Source of the DNA: Nocardia sp. NRRL S-836
Lineage (GTDB): Bacteria > Actinomycetota > Actinomycetes > Mycobacteriales > Pseudonocardiaceae
Length of the DNA: 64,000 bases
Reading direction: 5' to 3'
Assembly (NCBI RefSeq): GCF_001279525.1
Contig: NZ_LGDY01000092.1
Span: 1-64,000 of the forward strand
Of the stretch, positions 26,521-35,693 are shown piece after piece (position 1 is the stretch's first letter; each line of letters opens with the position of its first letter). The position numbers and the translations under genes are program-made. The notes under the pieces are model-generated. The model did no database searches. It saw only the letters and a list, made by a program, of their open reading frames with translations, and was not told the DNA's origin.

Positions 26521-27172
26521 GTGACCAGTTCAAAATGGCTGGTGTGTCGGCTTTGCCTGCGGGACAGGACATTCCAAGAGCACTGTGTGCGTGAGGAGGT
26601 CTTGACCGACGAGCTGTGGGCTCGGCTGGAACCGTTGATTCCGATGTCCCCGAGGCGCTTCCGCTATCCAGGTCGCAGACGTGCCGACGACCGTGCCGCG
26701 CTGGAGGGCATTCTCTACGCGGTGCGCACGGGCATCGGCTGGAACCGGCTGCCCACCGCCTTGTTCGGCGCGTCGGGTTCGACGTGCTGGCGGCGGTTGA
26801 CCGAGTGGCATGAGGCCGGCGTCTGGCAGCAGCTGCACGAGCTTCTGCTGGCCGAACTGCGCGCCGCCGGACTGCTGGACTTGTCCGCGGCCCTGGTCGA
26901 CTCCACCCACCTGCGCGCCCTCAAAGGGGGGCCCACACCGGGCCGAGCCCGGTCGACCGCCGCAAACCCGGTTCCAAGCACCACCCGCCGCGGCGTCGAC
27001 CACGGCTCCGGCCTGGGCACAGTCCGCTGGCCGGTCGAACGCACCTTCGCCTGGCTCAAAAGCTTCCGACGACTCCGCATCCGCACCGAACGACGAGCCG
27101 ACGTCCACCAGGCCATGCTCAGCCTTGCCTGCTCAATCATCTGCCTGCGCAAACTCATTCTGAACTGATCAC
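26521..27172. mobile_element. IS5-family element with an internal deletion
   Basis: A 652-base element. Terminal inverted repeats GTGACCAGTTCAAAAT (26521-26536) and, from the right, GTGATCAGTTCAGAAT (27172-27157) match at 14 of 16 positions. TA dinucleotides flank both sides (26519-26520 and 27173-27174), as for the IS427-type subgroup. The transposase gene inside lacks its centre, so the element cannot move by itself. The IS701 element has inserted exactly at its left edge. Confidence 0.8.
26587..27168 (+). pseudogene. IS5-family transposase, internally deleted
   Basis: The N-terminal part (VLTDELWARLEPLIP, RRADDRAALEGILYAVRTGIGWNRLP) and the C-terminal part (RRGVDHGSGLG, VRWPVERTFAWLKSFRRLRIR, ERRADVHQAMLSLACSIICLR) are standard for this family. 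After VDSTHLRALKGG the frame slips (PTPGRARSTAANPVP is the shifted reading of the usual GPSPVDRRKPGSKH), then jumps straight to RRGVDHGSG. Roughly 60-70 residues around the second catalytic Asp are missing. The remaining frame is open but cannot encode a working transposase. Confidence 0.85.
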
Positions 27173-27607
27173 TAGGAGGGAACGTCGACGCTGGCCACCG
27201 ACGGTTTGTCCGTACGACGGGTACCCGGTCCGGCGGCACGATTTCCCGCTCAGCGCCCATGCGCCTGAATCCGGCTGATCAGGGAGCTGATCCCAGAGTT
27301 CCACCGGTCTCGACCTGGTTCGGTTGCCTGTGGCCTGCGCTCGCGGTCCTGCCGCTGGACGCCGAGCGCAGGCGGCTTTCCAGTAGTTGCTCAGAAGCGC
27401 TCATTGATTGTGTGGGGACCGGTCTGTGTGACCGACACCTCCGATCGTTTCTGACGGCTGCCCTCAACGACACCCGCACAACCGGCTGAGCTATACGAGC
27501 AGTTCTACTTCGATCTCATCCGGAGCTGGTCGCCTCGGGTAGCTGGTCGACTTCGATCTTCATCACGTCGAACGTGCCCGCGGCGGCGTCCTCCGGTTCG
27601 ACGGCTG
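27173..27607. other. gene-free region
   Basis: These 435 bases between the IS5-type remnant and the aldo/keto reductase contain only a 76-codon open frame without recognisable features. I see no repeat, RNA or terminator that I could defend. Confidence 0.4.
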
Positions 27608-28561
27608 CTACATCTCCTGCTCCCACCAGCCGCGCGTGTCGACGTCTGCGGCATCCGCCAGCGCCTCCAGCTCCGCGATCTCCTCGTCGGCGAGCTCGAT
27701 GCCGCGGGCTCGGACCAACCCGTCGACGTAGTTCGCCTTCGTGATCCCGATGATCGGGGTGGTCCCCTTGGCGATGGCCCACGCGGCGGCGACGTCGGCG
27801 GCGGACGCGCCTCGGTCCTGGCCGAACGCCCTCATCCGGTTCGTCAGCGTCTGCAGCTGGGGCAGGATGCCGTTGTACACGGCCGCCCGCCTGCTGCCCT
27901 CCGGCAACGGATGGGTCGGGCTGTACCTGCCGGTCAGCGCTCCTTGCTCGAGGACCATGTAGGAGAAGAACCGCACGTCATGCTCGCGGCAGTGGTCGAG
28001 GATGCCCACGCGCTCTGAGCTGCGGTACAGGAGGCTGTAGTGGTTCTGGACCGCCTCCACGCGGAAGCCGGCCTCGCCGAGGATCCGATCGGCAAGAGCG
28101 ATCTGCTCCATGTTGTGGTTGGAGACGCCGACATGCCTGACTTTGCCGCTCTTGAGCAGCGGGATCAGCGGCGGCGTCCATCGTGCCACGTCGGCAGGGT
28201 TGTGGATCCAATAGAGATCCACGTAGTCCGTGCCCAATCGGTCGAGGCTCTGCTCCAGCATGTCCGCGACCGGGTCGTCGCCCTCGCCCGCGAGCTGCGG
28301 GGTGAACTTCGTCGACAGCTGGTACTCGCTGCGGTCGTAGCCCGCCAGTGCCTTGGTGAGGACCGTCTCCGAGCGGCCCATGCCGTACGCCACGGCGGTG
28401 TCCAACAAGGTGAATCCGTTCGACTGCGCCTTCTCGACGACCTCTCGCAGACCGGACTCGCTCAGCTGACTGCCGAAGTAGCCATCGCCCGCCTCGTCGC
28501 TGTCTCCCCAGGCCCACGTGCCCAACGCCACCGCCGGCACACTGAGCGCCTTGCTCGTCAT
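27608..28561 (-). CDS. aldo/keto reductase
   Basis: A 317-residue NADPH-dependent (alpha/beta)8-barrel oxidoreductase. Catalytic residues are in family context: DTAVAYGMGRSE (Asp and Tyr), STKF (Lys) and YWIHNP (His). The cofactor-side segment PIIGITKANYVDGL near the C-terminus matches the PIPG(A/T)-type phosphate-binding loop. The reading starts at the ATG at 28561 after AGAGGTAGG. It is divergent from an MmyB-type regulator 128 bases away, a common actinobacterial pairing in which the regulator controls a redox enzyme. The physiological carbonyl substrate is unknown. Confidence 0.9.
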   Translation of the reverse strand: MTSKALSVPAVALGTWAWGDSDEAGDGYFGSQLSESGLREVVEKAQSNGFTLLDTAVAYGMGRSETVLTKALAGYDRSEYQLSTKFTPQLAGEGDDPVADMLEQSLDRLGTDYVDLYWIHNPADVARWTPPLIPLLKSGKVRHVGVSNHNMEQIALADRILGEAGFRVEAVQNHYSLLYRSSERVGILDHCREHDVRFFSYMVLEQGALTGRYSPTHPLPEGSRRAAVYNGILPQLQTLTNRMRAFGQDRGASAADVAAAWAIAKGTTPIIGITKANYVDGLVRARGIELADEEIAELEALADAADVDTRGWWEQEM

Positions 28562-28689
28562 GTCCTACCTCTTGTTGCTTGTTCCGGGACGTGTCGATCC
28601 CCAGGAGACCGCGGGCGCAGCCACCGGAGAAGGTCGCGTCTACAGGGGGTACAACCTCGACCCCCCTCGTGCCGTGACCAACGGCTACC

Positions 28690-29661
28690 GTGGATGACGT
28701 GGACTCCCGGCCCGTAAACCGCGACGAAATCCGGGACTTCCTCGCCAGTCGGCGCGCAAGGATCACCCCGGCGCAGGCCGGACTGCCGACCAGCGCCCGT
28801 CGCCGGGTCGCCGGGCTGCGGCGCGAGGAGGTCGCCAGCCTCGCCGGCGTGAGCACGGAGTGGTACACGCGGCTGGAGAAGGGTCACATCGGCGGAGTGT
28901 CCGACGACGTCCTCGACGCGGTCGCTCGCGCCCTGCGACTGGACGACGACGAACGCACCTACCTGTTCGACCTGGCCCGGTCATCGCGGCACAGGAGTCG
29001 CACGCCGTCGCGCCGCAGGGACGTCCAGGTCCCGCCCGGGGTCCAGTGGTTGCTCGACTCCATGACGATGTCCTCGGCGTTCGTGCGCAACGGCCGCACG
29101 GACATCGTCGCCGGCAACCCCCTGGCCCGAGCCCTGCTCGCGCCGATGTTCGACAGCGCCACCATCGACAAGCGCGGCCGCCCCAACATCGCCCGCTACA
29201 TCTTCCTCGACCCCGGTGCGCACCACTTCTTCGTCGACTGGAACGCCGCCGGCAGTGCCACCGCCGCCCTGCTGCGCGCCGAGGTCGGGCGCGAGCCCCA
29301 CGACCGGGCACTGCGCGAATTCGTCGGTGAGCTGTCCACCCTCAGCCCCGAGTTCTGCAGCCAATGGGCCGCGCACGACGTCCTGATCCGCCACGACGGC
29401 ACCAAACGGCTCCAGCACCCCGACGTCGGCCACCTGGAACTGACCTTCCAGTCCCTCGACCTACCCATGTCCGGCCGAGCCGTGCACGACCTGATCACCT
29501 ACACCGCCGAACCCGGCACCGCATCCGAAGACCGGCTCAAACTCCTCGCCAGCGTGGCCGCTACCCGATCCCGGGAGGCACAGCCCGCCCACCTGATGGT
29601 CGATCGTCTTGGTCTGCGGCGTCGTGAACGCCGACGGCCCCAGAGTCCCGGAGCCTGGTGA
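28690..29661 (+). CDS. XRE-family regulator with MmyB-like ligand-binding domain
   Basis: A 323-residue transcription factor. The N-terminal HTH (about 34-100: RRRVAGLRREEVASLAGVST, YTRLEKG, VLDAVARALRLDDDER) is the SCO-type XRE domain, followed by a PAS-like MmyB ligand-binding domain (about 115-300, with VQWLLDSM, PAFVRNGR-type and LVGELSTLSPEFCSQWAAHDV). The start is GTG 28690. Members sense small ligands, probably fatty-acid-like, and usually regulate the divergent oxidoreductase gene, here the aldo/keto reductase. A strong hairpin at 29719-29744 ends the transcript. Confidence 0.88.
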   Translation: MDDVDSRPVNRDEIRDFLASRRARITPAQAGLPTSARRRVAGLRREEVASLAGVSTEWYTRLEKGHIGGVSDDVLDAVARALRLDDDERTYLFDLARSSRHRSRTPSRRRDVQVPPGVQWLLDSMTMSSAFVRNGRTDIVAGNPLARALLAPMFDSATIDKRGRPNIARYIFLDPGAHHFFVDWNAAGSATAALLRAEVGREPHDRALREFVGELSTLSPEFCSQWAAHDVLIRHDGTKRLQHPDVGHLELTFQSLDLPMSGRAVHDLITYTAEPGTASEDRLKLLASVAATRSREAQPAHLMVDRLGLRRRERRRPQSPGAW

Positions 29662-29718
29662 GGATTGCCTGAACTGTCCCTCGGATCGCTTCGCTTGCGG
29701 CAGGCGACGCCACCGCTC

Positions 29719-29744
29719 GGGACGGGACCGCGCGATCCCGTCCC
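29719..29744 (+). terminator. hairpin terminator after the MmyB-type regulator
   Basis: GGGACGGGA (29719-29727) pairs perfectly with TCCCGTCCC (29736-29744) across an 8-base loop, 58 bases after the stop codon. There is no U-tract, as is common in high-GC actinobacteria. Confidence 0.6.
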
Positions 29745-30112
29745 AAGTGGACGTCACTCACGCGTGGACAGCCCGAAGGATAACTCAATCACCAGACTGC
29801 CGAGGCAAAACCGCTGGTCAGCTCTGTTCCCATCCTTTGGTGCTCCCGCCCGAGGTCCGGCCAGGGCGGCGGCACGTACCGAGATCACCAACCGCCAAGA
29901 CGTGATGCCGCCGTCACTGGCCTCCGGTATGCCTGAGCCGATCGTCGAGGGCGTCCGATCTCCTGAGTCGAATCTTCGCGGAATTGCCGTTGAAGCGTCC
30001 ATTCGGGTTGTCATCCGGATGGATTGAAATTATCTTCCAAGAATCCCGATACCCCGACCGGCGAGGGTGAAATCGCCCTTGTCGGATGCTCGTGGCATCT
30101 CGGGAGGAACCC
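29745..30112. other. gene-free upstream region of the propeller-hydrolase gene
   Basis: No gene is supportable in these 368 bases. The final 100 bases are lower in GC (AATTATCTTCCAAGAATCC), consistent with a promoter for the gene starting at 30113. Confidence 0.4.
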
Positions 30113-32212
30113 GTGGCAAGGAATTTACCCAGGCGAACGGCACGGCGCATGGCGGCCGGGGCAGCGGCGATCGGCTTGGCCGCGGCCGGGTTGGCGGTGA
30201 CGGCCGCGCCGGCGATGGCCGGCGAACTCGGCTTCGCCTACATCACGAACACCGAGTCCAACACCGTAACCACGATCAGCGTGTCCACCGGCGGCACGGC
30301 CACCATCCGCGTCGGCAACGGGCCGTCGGCCGTCGCGATCTCCCCGGACGGCTCGCTGGCCTACGTGGCCAACACCGCGGCCAACACCGTCTCCGCCATC
30401 AGGACGGACACCAGGAGCGTCATCGCCACCATCGCGGTCGGCAACCAACCCGCCGGCGTCGCGTTCAACGCACTGGGCACCCGCGTGTTCGTCACGAACG
30501 CGGGCTCCAACACGATCAGCGCGATCGACACGACCACCAACCGCGTCGTGGCGCTCAGCGCGGTCGGCAGTGCCCCGACGGGCATCACTGTGACCCCCGA
30601 CGGCACCACCGCCTACGTGGCCAACACCAACAGCAACACCGTGACCGTCCTGGACACCACCACCTACCAACGGCTGGCCGAGATCAAAGTCGGCACCCGT
30701 CCCGGCCGGCTGGCGGTCACCCCGGACGGCAGCAAGGTCCTGGTCGTCAACACCGGCTCAGGTGACGTGTCCGTACTGGACACCGGCAGCAACCTCAGGA
30801 TCCAGACCGTGGTCGTCGGTTCGGGACCGACCGGGATCGCGGTGGCTCCTGACGGCCTGCGCGCCTTCGTGTCCAACGGCGCCGACGACACCGTCATGGC
30901 ACTGGACACCGATCCCGCCACGACCGACTCGATCGAGGTGCGGTGGAGTGTGCGCGTCGGCCATCGGCCCACGGCCGTGGCCGTCAGCCCGGACGGCGCC
31001 AAGATCTACGTGTCCAACAGTGAGTCCAACACCGCGTCCGTCATCGACGCCACGACAGCCCTCGTCACCACGGCCGACGTGGACACCGGCCCCGCCGGGG
31101 TCGCCACCGGCGTGCCGCAGACCCTCACCGCCGCCGTGTCGCTGGGTGACAGCTTCATCTCCGGTGTCGCGGGCCGGTGGCAGGGCAACGGGGTGCGGGA
31201 GACACTGAGCGGCAGCGACATCCTCGGCACCGACCGGGCCGTGTACCGCTGCGGTCAGCTCGGGACCAACACCTGCAAGCGAGAGCCGAAGATCGTCTAC
31301 GGCCGCTCGTTCGACAACAAGTGCCTGCGGTCCTACTCGGCGCAGATCCTGGCGGCGGACCTGCCCGTCACCCGCCGGATCAACCTGGCCTGCTCCGGAG
31401 CCGACACGTCGAACATCATCGCCACCCCGCTCAAGGGCGAGCCCCCGCAGTCGCGGCAACTCGCCCAGGTGGCGCGGAACTACCGCGTGAAGCTGATCGT
31501 GCTCAACGTCGGCGGCAACGACATCGGGTTCCGCGACATCATCACCACCTGCGTGAAGGCGTACCTGCGGGGCACCGCACGCTGCAAGGGGGAGAAGGCG
31601 ACAGCGTTCACCAACGGCCTGGTGCGCGCCGAGGCCAACGTCACCCTGGCCATCGACAAGGTGCGCGAGGTGATGAACGCCGCCGGCTACAACCGGGACG
31701 ACTACCGGTTCGTGCTCCAGTCCTACCCCTCACCGGTGCCGGCCGGCGCGCAGATCCGCTACCCGGAGGCCAACACCTACGACCGCTACCAGGTCGGTGG
31801 GTGTCCGGTCTACAACTCCGACGCCGACTGGGTGCGCAACGTCGTGGTGCCCAAGATCGGCGACTCGATGGAGTACGTGGCCGACCAGCGGGAGGTGGAG
31901 TTCCTCGACGTCAGGGACCTGTTCAGCGGGCACGAGGTGTGCGCGAGGTCGGCGGCACAGGCGACCAACTACGACAACCACCTCAAACCCCAACTGGGCA
32001 ACGAGGCCGAGTGGGCTCGGTTCCTGGACGGCACGCCGTTCGTGGGCCAGGGCAACGTCGACGAGTCGGTCCACCCGAACTACTACGGCCAGCAGGCACT
32101 GGGCTCCTGCCTGACCGCGCTGTACCAGTACACCGGCGACAAGCGGAACCACCTGTGCCGCAACGTACCCGGCAAAGGTGCCGAACACGTGGTGCTGGAC
32201 CAGATCGACTGA
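30113..32212 (+). CDS. secreted YVTN beta-propeller fused to an SGNH hydrolase
   Basis: A 699-residue exported protein. GTG 30113 follows GGGAGGAA; the signal peptide (RRTARRMAAGAAAIGLAAAG) ends near APAMA at about 37. Residues 40-340 contain about seven YVTN-type blades with recurrent AYVANT-NTVS and PDG words, a propeller probably binding carbohydrate or cell wall. The C-terminal half is an SGNH/GDSL esterase: block I SLGDSFISG (Ser), block III NVGGNDIGF (Gly, Asn) and the block V pair in DESVHPNYYGQ (Asp, His). Disulphide-type cysteines (YRCGQL, NTCKRE, LACSGAD) are as in actinomycete secreted SGNH lipases. Domain fusion suggests an esterase tethered to a target surface. A terminator candidate lies at 32224. 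Confidence 0.87.
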   Translation: MARNLPRRTARRMAAGAAAIGLAAAGLAVTAAPAMAGELGFAYITNTESNTVTTISVSTGGTATIRVGNGPSAVAISPDGSLAYVANTAANTVSAIRTDTRSVIATIAVGNQPAGVAFNALGTRVFVTNAGSNTISAIDTTTNRVVALSAVGSAPTGITVTPDGTTAYVANTNSNTVTVLDTTTYQRLAEIKVGTRPGRLAVTPDGSKVLVVNTGSGDVSVLDTGSNLRIQTVVVGSGPTGIAVAPDGLRAFVSNGADDTVMALDTDPATTDSIEVRWSVRVGHRPTAVAVSPDGAKIYVSNSESNTASVIDATTALVTTADVDTGPAGVATGVPQTLTAAVSLGDSFISGVAGRWQGNGVRETLSGSDILGTDRAVYRCGQLGTNTCKREPKIVYGRSFDNKCLRSYSAQILAADLPVTRRINLACSGADTSNIIATPLKGEPPQSRQLAQVARNYRVKLIVLNVGGNDIGFRDIITTCVKAYLRGTARCKGEKATAFTNGLVRAEANVTLAIDKVREVMNAAGYNRDDYRFVLQSYPSPVPAGAQIRYPEANTYDRYQVGGCPVYNSDADWVRNVVVPKIGDSMEYVADQREVEFLDVRDLFSGHEVCARSAAQATNYDNHLKPQLGNEAEWARFLDGTPFVGQGNVDESVHPNYYGQQALGSCLTALYQYTGDKRNHLCRNVPGKGAEHVVLDQID

Positions 32213-32223
32213 CCAAACTGACT

Positions 32224-32257
32224 CGCCCCCACTGGTTCGGCTGAAACAGCGGGGGCG
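32224..32257 (+). terminator. hairpin terminator after the propeller-hydrolase gene
   Basis: CGCCCCC (32224-32230) pairs with GGGGGCG (32251-32257), extended inside by CTG-TT against AA-CAG. It begins 12 bases after the stop codon. Confidence 0.65.
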
Positions 32258-32720
32258 GGGCAGCACCTTTGTCGGCGAGCGTCTCGATGATGCAGGCGAG
32301 GAGTTTCGGGGCTTTCAGGTCCGCGTCATGGTCGCGTGTGTGCATCACGGCACACCGTGATCCTGCGATTTCAGCGACGAAGAAAACTGTCGCCGCTATC
32401 GTGCCATTATCGAGTTGTTTTCCTCCTCAGTAAATGGCCCTGTCTTCACCGCTGACGAACTGGCCTTGCTCCGGCGACCCGTTCCGGTGCCGCGTGGGGT
32501 GTTCTCGATCTGGACGTAGCCGCCGCGTCCGCCCAGATGCTCACGCCGACCGCCATGACCACCCAACCGACCCCGGCGAACACTGGCCAGAGCACCGACT
32601 CGGTTACCGCGATCAGTACGTTGGGCACCCCGGCCGCCAGAACCTGCTCCTGCCGCCCGCGCTGGCGTACTAGGCGCAGCAGGCCTGGGCTAGCAGTCAC
32701 TCGCGCGCGAAATTCCGAAG
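32258..32720. other. gene-free region
   Basis: Leftward frames give a hydrophobic run (LIAVTESVLWPVFAGVGWVVMAVGVSIW around 32510-32620) that could be a relic of a small membrane protein, but no start or ribosome site supports a gene. Confidence 0.35.
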
Positions 32721-33100
32721 TCAACTGTCGATCGCGGACTGCAGCTGGCTTCTCTTGTCGCCGCCGGCGAACACGAAAAGGCTCCGACCGCGATCGTCGA
32801 CCGCGAGATATCCGGGTTGGAAGGAGCTCGCGACCTCCTCTGGATCTTCGCCGATGTGGCTCATCAGTGCGGATCGCAGCTCGACGATGGAGTTTTCGTT
32901 CTTCGCGAAGAACTTCGCACTCGGCACCAGCACGAGTGCGCCGGACTCGATGAGCGGGTGCAGCATCAGAAGGCCGGGTATCAGTGTCGCGAGGAATCTG
33001 CGCGTTCCGGCGATGTTGGGAGTAGAGAAGTGTCGACAGGGACGAGCTGTCCCTGGTGGCTGAGGAAGAATTCTGCGGACGGCCAGCCCCGAGGTATACG
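32721..33100 (-). pseudogene. 3' part of an unknown gene, frameshifted
   Basis: The frame ending at 32721 reads convincingly as protein for about 95 residues (RRFLATLIPGLLMLHPLIES, LVLVPSAKFFAKNENSIVEL, DDRGRSLFVFAGGDKRSQL). Upstream, coding character continues in another frame (AEFFLSHQGQLVPVDTSLLP), so a frameshift lies near 33010-33030. No start codon with a ribosome site is found and the N-terminus is missing. No family is recognised. Confidence 0.4.
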
Positions 33101-33712
33101 GGCATTCGCGTCACATCGGCGGGTGGGCGCTGATAGTCTGGGCGAAGAGGCGAACCTCCTCGCCCGGTCGCAACAGCTGGTGACCCGTCAACGAGGAGAA
33201 TCAGCCGCGCGACTGCCGGTCAGGTAGCTGTCCAGCGCGTCGAGGATGGTGACAGTACGGCCCATCCCGAGAGTGTGTCCGGAAGCGGGCAATTTACCCA
33301 TGTCCGTTCAACTCCCAACTCCGACCAGTCTCCTCGGCCGTGAAGAGGTCGAAAGCGGCCCTTTCATGAGTGGCACTTCAGATCTGTGGCGATCTTGACC
33401 AAACTTGCCCCCGAAATCATTGGAACAGCAGCCTTCCTGTCGCTTGCGGCCTCTTCTGGCTAACTTGAGAGGGACCATGTGTGCACCTGACCAGCTGGTT
33501 AGGCCTGGTCCCTCGATGAGTTTCGCGCGCTGCCGCCTACGGCTCGGCCTGAGTTGGTGGGGCGGCACAGAGCGCGCTAGACCAATCCATGACTAAGACC
33601 GTCCAATGTAGACGGATGGTAATGTCCTTTGTGGACTCGCTGGGACATTCTGGGGACATTTGACGTCGGGACCCAATGAGACCTTATGGGGTCTGACCAG
33701 GCAAAACATGCC
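33101..33712. other. region without a confident gene
   Basis: It includes a 37-codon leftward frame (33188-33301) with protein-like sequence MGRTVTILDALDSYLTG that ends early at SPR-stop; it could be the beginning of a lost integrase-like gene. The segment 33340-33540 is lower in GC than its surroundings. Words near 33689-33712 (GGGGTCTGACCAGGCAAAAC) resemble those at 6880-6900. Confidence 0.35.
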
Positions 33713-33754
33713 GATGGGACCGTCTCTGGGAGATGTCCCGGAAACGGCCCCATC
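33713..33754. terminator. degenerate copy of the 42-bp terminator palindrome
   Basis: This has the same length and centre as the palindrome at 16707-16748. The right arm (GTCCCGGAAACGGCCCCATC) is identical, while the left arm has several changes (GATGGGACCGTCTCTGGGAG). It follows the stop of KamA-like fragment copy B, so it probably serves as that gene's terminator. Confidence 0.65.
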
Positions 33755-33762
33755 GCAACCCG

Positions 33763-34080
33763 TCAGGCCTGCTCCGACCACCACTTCTGGCCGGTCTCAC
33801 CGAGCGTGGAGATCGGGTCGTAGTAGGGGTAGCGGCGGTTCAACGCTTCCGGGTCCTCCAGCTCGATCCCGGTCCGGTAGTTCTTGGTCCAGTAGGAGAT
33901 CCCGAGCTCCCGGTCGTAGTCCTCCAGCTGGTGGACCCACCGCTTGCCGACGTACGGCACGTCGCACACGATCCGTGGCGTCGCATACCCCGGCAGGTAG
34001 CCCATGATCGCGTGCTGCAGCTCTTGCGCCTCCCACACCGACACCCGCCAGTGTTCGGCGTTCGGGATCATGTCGCACAT
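33763..34080 (-). pseudogene. 3' fragment of a KamA-type radical SAM gene, copy B
   Basis: An intact 105-codon frame, MCDMIPNAEHWRVSVWEAQE then MGYLPGYATPRIVCDVPYVG, ending GQKWWSEQA. It matches the C-terminal region of KamA/lysine-2,3-aminomutase-type radical SAM proteins and lacks the radical SAM core. It is about 95 percent identical to copy A (16757-17070) without the frameshift. Sequence similarity between the copies stops at about 34080/17084, immediately before the integrase module, so this may mark an attachment site. Alternatively it could be expressed as a short stand-alone protein; its upstream region has no good ribosome site. Confidence 0.6.
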
Positions 34081-34234
34081 GATTCCGCAGCCTGCTGATA
34101 GGGCGGCCTGACCTGGCTGTTTTCAGGGTCCCGGAGCGAGATGATGATCATGGGGCCCCTGTGGGGCCCCTGCGCGAAAGATCAAGATTGCGAATTTGAG
34201 ATCGTGTGCCTGCGAGCGGCGTTGAGGCCAGTCC

Positions 34235-35473
34235 TCAAGCTGGCGGTGCGAACAGTGTATCTGCAGCTAGCCGCGCTCGTCCGTAGCTCGATGGCATGAG
34301 GTGAGCGTAGGTCCTCAGGGTGAAGGCCTCGCTTGAGTGGCCTAGGAACACCGACAGTTCCTTGATGCTCACGTTGGAGGCGAGCATGTGCGACGCGTAC
34401 AGGTGCCTCAGGGCATGCATCCCGTCGCTACGCTTGGTGTACGGAATTCCCGCGATCGGAAAAGCTGGCTTCCAAATCTGGTTGAGAAACATCGAGCCGC
34501 GCCACGCGGTATCGCCGCGGTACGGCAGGATGAGTTTGGCAGTCTCGGTCTCCTTGCTGTCGTTCTCGCCCCAAGGAAGTGTGACTTCCACTGGTGGATG
34601 GAGATTGCAGTGATAGTCGATGTGGTAGAGAGTGCCGTCGGAAATTGGAACAATGCGAGTTTTGTGTCCCTTGGGAAGTTTGAACTTCAGTTTCCCGTTT
34701 ATGTAGGTAACTTGCAGCCTGCAGTGGTAGGTCATGTCCTTGCGGTTGATATCCTCCTGGTTGAAGGCGAGTATCTCACCCTGACGAAGTCCGAGGCCGC
34801 CCCCGATTGGTACTACTACCTGATGTTCCGGGGGGAGAGAGTCATGAATTCCTCGGAGCTTCTCATCCGTCCACGGCGTGATGAGCTTCTGTACGGACTT
34901 GGGAGCCGAGATCGTTCCGAGTTTGCATGGGTTCCGATGAATCTTCCCGTCCACGACCGCCGCGTCCAGCATGGCGGACAGGTTCATCCACACTTGGTGC
35001 TGGTAGTTCACGGCAATCCTAGAGACGTTGTTCATCCAGGCCAGCCAGTTTCTGATCACCGTTCCATCGAGTGCCACCTCGTTAAGAGGCATGTGGCCCA
35101 TGAACGGGTAGACCTGGCAGGCGAACAGGCTGTCAAGACTGGATCGGCTGCGCTCGTCTGGTGACCTGCCGTTTTTGTAGCTCTCCGCGTACTCGCGAAC
35201 CGTCATGTCGCCAGCTTTGGGTGAGACGTATTTCTTAGTCCTCAGTGAGTTTTCGATATAGGTCTTATAAGCTTTGGCTTCTTTGTGCTGCTTGTCGGGG
35301 AAGCTTTTGTTGTCTTCCTTTCCGCCGTGGAGCTTCCAGCGCACGCGGTAGCGGTCGCCTTTGCCGTAGCGTGGGCTTTTCTCCATCACGGGACGGCCGT
35401 TTGTATCCCGGATTACTTTCTTGGTGGCCGGGTCCTTCTTTTCTTGCCACCAACGGTCTTCGATGTACGCCAT
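34235..35473 (-). CDS. int: tyrosine-recombinase integrase of an integrative element
   Basis: A 412-residue phage/ICE-type integrase. An Arm-type N-terminus (DRYRVRWKLHGGKEDNKSF) precedes a core-binding domain (MTVREYAESYKNGR...) and the catalytic domain with GGGLGLRQGEI (Arg), HALRHLYASHML (His-x-x-Arg) and RTYAHLMPSS (nucleophilic Tyr). The gene has noticeably lower GC and more Lys/Asn than its neighbours, a sign of transfer. It lies 155 bases from KamA-like fragment copy B and points toward it, the usual position of an integrase beside its attachment site. The protein would insert and excise the element together with the excisionase-like product of 37212. Confidence 0.92.
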   Translation of the reverse strand: MAYIEDRWWQEKKDPATKKVIRDTNGRPVMEKSPRYGKGDRYRVRWKLHGGKEDNKSFPDKQHKEAKAYKTYIENSLRTKKYVSPKAGDMTVREYAESYKNGRSPDERSRSSLDSLFACQVYPFMGHMPLNEVALDGTVIRNWLAWMNNVSRIAVNYQHQVWMNLSAMLDAAVVDGKIHRNPCKLGTISAPKSVQKLITPWTDEKLRGIHDSLPPEHQVVVPIGGGLGLRQGEILAFNQEDINRKDMTYHCRLQVTYINGKLKFKLPKGHKTRIVPISDGTLYHIDYHCNLHPPVEVTLPWGENDSKETETAKLILPYRGDTAWRGSMFLNQIWKPAFPIAGIPYTKRSDGMHALRHLYASHMLASNVSIKELSVFLGHSSEAFTLRTYAHLMPSSYGRARLAADTLFAPPA

Positions 35474-35693
35474 GATGCCTTCTTAAGGTCAAGCTTCTTG
35501 AACGATGGGCGCATGGCTTGGCGACAGGCTAGTGGTCGCTCGTCGGCCGCTGCAGCCCGAGGGTAATGTCAGAGAGTTGTCCGCGCGGCCAAAGTGCGCG
35601 CAGGTTGCAAGGTGCGCACTAAACCGCCATCAATGCCGTGATGCCGAAGCTGAGGCGCAAACTCCTATGGATTGCCTGCAAAGCGCGATCCAG

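Noticed and set aside
32446..33114. A 222-codon leftward ORF
   Set aside because: Its middle is Arg-rich and overlaps a much more protein-like sequence in another frame (32721-33100); there is no ribosome site.
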